From NCBI GenBank assembly GCA_964036665.1, contig OZ038528.1, positions 19,083,245 through 19,147,244 of the forward strand: a stretch of 64,000 bases of DNA. Direction: 5' to 3'. Positions 61,373-64,000 of this stretch are shown here, in pieces. The notes beneath the pieces are model-generated. The model was given only the letters and a program-made list of their open reading frames with translations, did not search any database and had not been told where the DNA came from. This stretch comes from Gordius sp. MW1 (taxonomy: Eukaryota > Nematomorpha > Gordioida > Gordea > Gordiidae). Both the position numbers and the translations under genes were made by a program. The first letter of the stretch is position 1. Every line of letters starts with the position of its first letter.

Positions 61373-63846
61373 GTAAGCCAGTTTAACTAACAAATTCAAG
61401 TCTTAAATAAAGATTTTTACACTTAAATGATTTTAGATCCTTTAAGATTTTAAGATGATTTGTGAATTAATAAACTAATTTAACAAATGTTTTAACTTTT
61501 GACACTTACAATTGTTTGATTTTAAAATATTTGACTAAGTTTATGGGGTCCGACTAAAGAATCGGATCATTATCATTTGATTAAATATAATAAATGCTCC
61601 TAAATTAATTTTAAAGGCCTTCTATTAAAAGGAAGGTTTCTTTCAGATTAATGGGCAAATGGGTTAATATCACACTAGATTCCCCCCCCCCCCCCCCATT
61701 AAAAAAATCTAAAAGATGAACCTTTATAATGCAAATTTAGGAAAAACTTCTCTTCCGCAGACCAAATGAAGAAAAATACTAGACTCCAAGAAGCCCTTGC
61801 ATTTTTTGAGAGTAGAAAAAATAATCATTACTTTTAAAATAACGATAAATTGATTAAATATAAAAAATTAATATTGAGGGGGGGGGTAGTTGTTTGTCCC
61901 ATTACTACTAAGGACATATTTAGATAAGCCAGTGCAAATTTATATATACAAAAACATAAATATCTATAATTTTGCTGTGAGACGGAATGATTAAAATTAC
62001 ATTAATTCTTTAAAAACTAAAATCCCCTTTAATATAAAGTTAAATTTATTTTTAATATGGATTAAATTATGCCCTAGCCATAATTAGAATTTATCACTTA
62101 CTTTGACTGGCCCGGGCGGGTACCCTAACAAGATTTGGGCTAAATAAGATTTTTCTTTATAGAGGATTAATTTGTCTTCGTTTATTTTTTTGTCATCTTT
62201 TTGATAATTGTTCAATATTTGTTTATAGTAATTCTTATAAAAAAGCGAGAACTAAATTAGAAATGTTTGGAAAATATGACAAAATTATTGGTAAATACTT
62301 GAAAAATTATCATTTTAAACCGGGCAATTTGGGCAGCTCTAGTGATTCGCTTCTGGTTAGGCGGTCATATAGAAGGGTTCGAGCGGGCAATTTAGTTATG
62401 AAATCGGACCGGGCCGGGTTCGTTCGCGGATTTTTGGCCAATTTTGGAAGATCCTCTCATGCAATATCAGGATAGTTTATTTTTATTATTTTATTCCACG
62501 CATATTGTTTATTTTATATTTCATGTATTTATATTATATTACTGTCAACGGATTAAAAAAAATAAATTAAAAGAAAATTGAGCAAATCTGACCTCTGATC
62601 GGTATGCCTTAGTTAAATTTCTAGTCACATTTTAAACTAGATATTTTTAAAAATGTTTATTTTTGCACCACTTATATAGCCGTTACCCCGACGCCCGTTA
62701 ATTGCAGACCGAGTATAGAGGGTGTTTACAGATTCGCTTATCGTTATGGCAAAACGATGGGTTATTGCGATACTCACCTCAACCGCATCTCGGCTTGCCA
62801 AAAACCGGGCACCAATTTTGCCAACGAGAACGAGCGCTTCCATATGAACTACAGCCGTTGCGATAGCACTGTGGATCGGATAGAGGATGACCCCTATGCT
62901 ACGAGCAATAAACAGGGCAAAGATCGTGAGTTTTGTTATTGCATTTAATTATTTTTTGCATTTATTTATTTATTTATTAAATTTATTTATTTATTAAATT
63001 TATTTTTATTTATTTAATTTATTACATTTATTGTATTTATTTATATTTATTGCATTCATTGCATTTATTTATTTTTTAATGAGTTTGAATTGATTTAAGG
63101 TAAGTCGATATCGGAATTTTTATTTTAACTAAAGCTTCTGGAACCTTATAAGAGAATTGAAATTTTGTGTGAAACCTTAAAAAGATGAAATTTAGCTAAG
63201 AAAACTTTTTTTGTCGTCATTTCTACAGTAAAATGTTTTAAAAATCAAATTTTATAAAGAAGGCCTTTTGTTGCGTCGCGAGTTGATAAAATAAATTAAA
63301 TGCAATGATAATAATAAATAAATATATATAAATATATACCAAGTTTACACCATATAATGGCGTAGTGTGGTGTTGAAAACAGGCTGGGCGAGGCAAAGCA
63401 TTTGCCTAGTGAGAACTCGTAAGTAGAAGGCGGCCCGAGAGAGTTTAGGCCGGGTTCCGTCATCAATAAAATAAGCGGGCCTCGGGCGCGGGTCAGGCTT
63501 AATGGGCTCTTGTCGCCATTTTTAAACTTTTTTTAACTCAATCGAGTAAGCTTTATCAAATGATACATTTGTGCGATAAATTAATGTTTTTAATTGATAA
63601 GGTTTCACCAACGCTCACATAACGTACAGTTGCTTGGGTCAATGGGAATTGTCGAACGGGAATCTTTACTTTGCCGTCGCTAATTTGGGAGAAGCCCAAG
63701 CCCATCTAAAGTATCGTTGCTTCATGACGCGCCGAGATCAACCCTATTACATGGTGAAATCGAAATCAGCAACCTGTTCCGAATTACGACACGCCCGAGA
63801 TGGACCTGAACAATTAATACTAACTCCGAGTACGACCTACAATTAA
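60697..63846 (+). CDS. Cysteine-rich arthropod protein of the DUF7042/7043/7044/7045 type, partial
   Basis: Exons: 60697-60782, 60875-61017, 61072-61133, 61286-61372, 62680-62925 and 63602 to about 63829 or 63846. Phases agree at all junctions. Diagnostic pieces: GTWYIDDNGVGTRITINGDS then MDTMGTC, KCKICVSIIYRSRNILEYK, VNCRPSIEGVYRFAYRYGK, CLGQWELSNGNLYFAVANLG and KYRCFMTRRD. This order of Cys-rich blocks (a lipocalin-like GTW...TC start, YxC..C, VNCR.S.EGV..F.Y, YSCLG.W...FAVAN, YRCF) is what I know from secreted or membrane-tethered insect proteins annotated with DUF7042-7045. Their function is not established. The signal peptide and earlier exons lie upstream and were not found; the C-terminus lies beyond the window or ends at TAA 63846. 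Confidence 0.82.
61373..62679. other. Intron of DUF7042-type gene with poly-C tract and repeat
   Basis: Contains a run of 16 C (61682-61697), a poly-G run at about 61877 and a copy of the GC-rich dispersed repeat at 62107-62605. No exon could be supported. Confidence 0.6.
62107..62605. repeat. GC-rich dispersed repeat (ACCGGGCCGGGTTCG family), long copy
   Basis: Blocks in order: GGCCCGGGCGGGTACCCTAA, CAAGATTTGGGC, an AT-rich middle, CCGGGCAATTTGGGCAGCTC, ATCGGACCGGGCCGGGTTCG and AAATCTGACCTCTGAT. Same order as 54247-54560 and the fragment at 46925-47095. The short frame at 62263-62475 is not a gene. Confidence 0.6.
62680..63846 (+). CDS. DUF7042-type gene, last two visible exons
   Basis: Exon 62680-62925 (acceptor TATATAG, donor GTGAGT) encodes VTPTPVNCRPSIEGVYRFAY, CDTHLNRISACQKPGTNFAN and HMNYSRCDS. 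The last exon starts after GATAAG at 63602 and encodes FTNAHITYSCLGQWELSNGN, KYRCFMTRRDQPYYMV, CSELRHARDGPEQLILTP. It either splices at A|GTACGA (63829) or runs to TAA at 63846; the family usually continues after 'LTP', favouring a splice. Confidence 0.8.
62926..63601. other. Last visible intron of DUF7042-type gene
   Basis: Starts with an ATTTATTT low-complexity tract (62945-63085). A GC-rich patch at 63380-63520 (GGCGGCCCGAGAGAG, GGGCCTCGGGCGCGGGTC) resembles the GC-rich hAT-type subterminal sequences seen elsewhere. No coding sequence. Confidence 0.55.
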
Positions 63847-64000
63847 GATCTCTCGAAATTATGTTTACTTAGTTCCCTATAAATATGTGTTGGTATCAAA
63901 ATTTTAATTAGAATCTATAAGATTTAAAATGATTTAGGAAAGGATGTAATACTGATTTTCCGAAACTTTAAGCATAATTTCTTGAATTTGTGGGATTCAA

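Overview
This window is nuclear DNA of an animal, most probably an arthropod. It is AT-rich and intron-rich and is packed with transposable elements. Three multi-exon host genes can be read by joining exons whose splice phases agree. On the minus strand at 0.1-7.7 kb lies the 5' part of the cohesin loader gene NIPBL (Nipped-B/Scc2): 14 coding exons, with the rest beyond the left edge. On the minus strand at 37.6-56.2 kb lies an LRRFIP1/2 orthologue (LRR-flightless-interacting protein): 11 coding exons including the stop, with only the short start-codon exon unidentified. On the plus strand from 60.7 kb to near the right edge lies part of a cysteine-rich gene of the arthropod DUF7042-7045 type. 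That family is the main reason for calling an arthropod; no species is claimed.

The 8.7-36.8 kb interval between NIPBL and LRRFIP is almost all mobile DNA. A canonical short Helitron (8729-9456, minus) is followed by a decayed autonomous Helitron (9641 to about 26240, plus) that carries a tandem array of about 285-bp units near its 5' end and a Rep-helicase pseudogene at 21.4-25.6 kb. A BEL/Pao LTR retrotransposon (10784-20533, minus) sits inside that array with a CCATA target duplication. Its 5' LTR is in turn split by a 3384-bp inverted-repeat element with an 8-bp duplication (GTTCTAGA), and its 3' LTR holds a 419-bp insert with related termini. At 27.5-28.9 kb an hAT-like element contains two Helitrons joined head to tail. 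At 31.8-36.7 kb an hAT element with a GTTGGGAA duplication carries the end of its own transposase and an inserted RTE-type LINE, whose 3' tail is a TTC/GAA tract of about 405 bp.

The introns of the host genes hold many small non-autonomous elements: six copies of one TA-flanked palindromic MITE, several hAT-type MITEs with exact 8-bp duplications, two copies of a tRNA-derived SINE, and minisatellites. Upstream of the DUF7042-type exons is a 1.8-kb foldback element with arms of about 0.5 kb. The mobile-element reading frames carry stops, frameshifts or truncations (the BEL integrase frame alone is open end to end), whereas the host exons are open and phase-consistent.

No operons, CRISPR arrays, rRNA genes or convincing functional tRNA genes are present. 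Exon boundaries were chosen by eye from AG/GT sites, reading phase and remembered family sequences; nothing was checked against a database.
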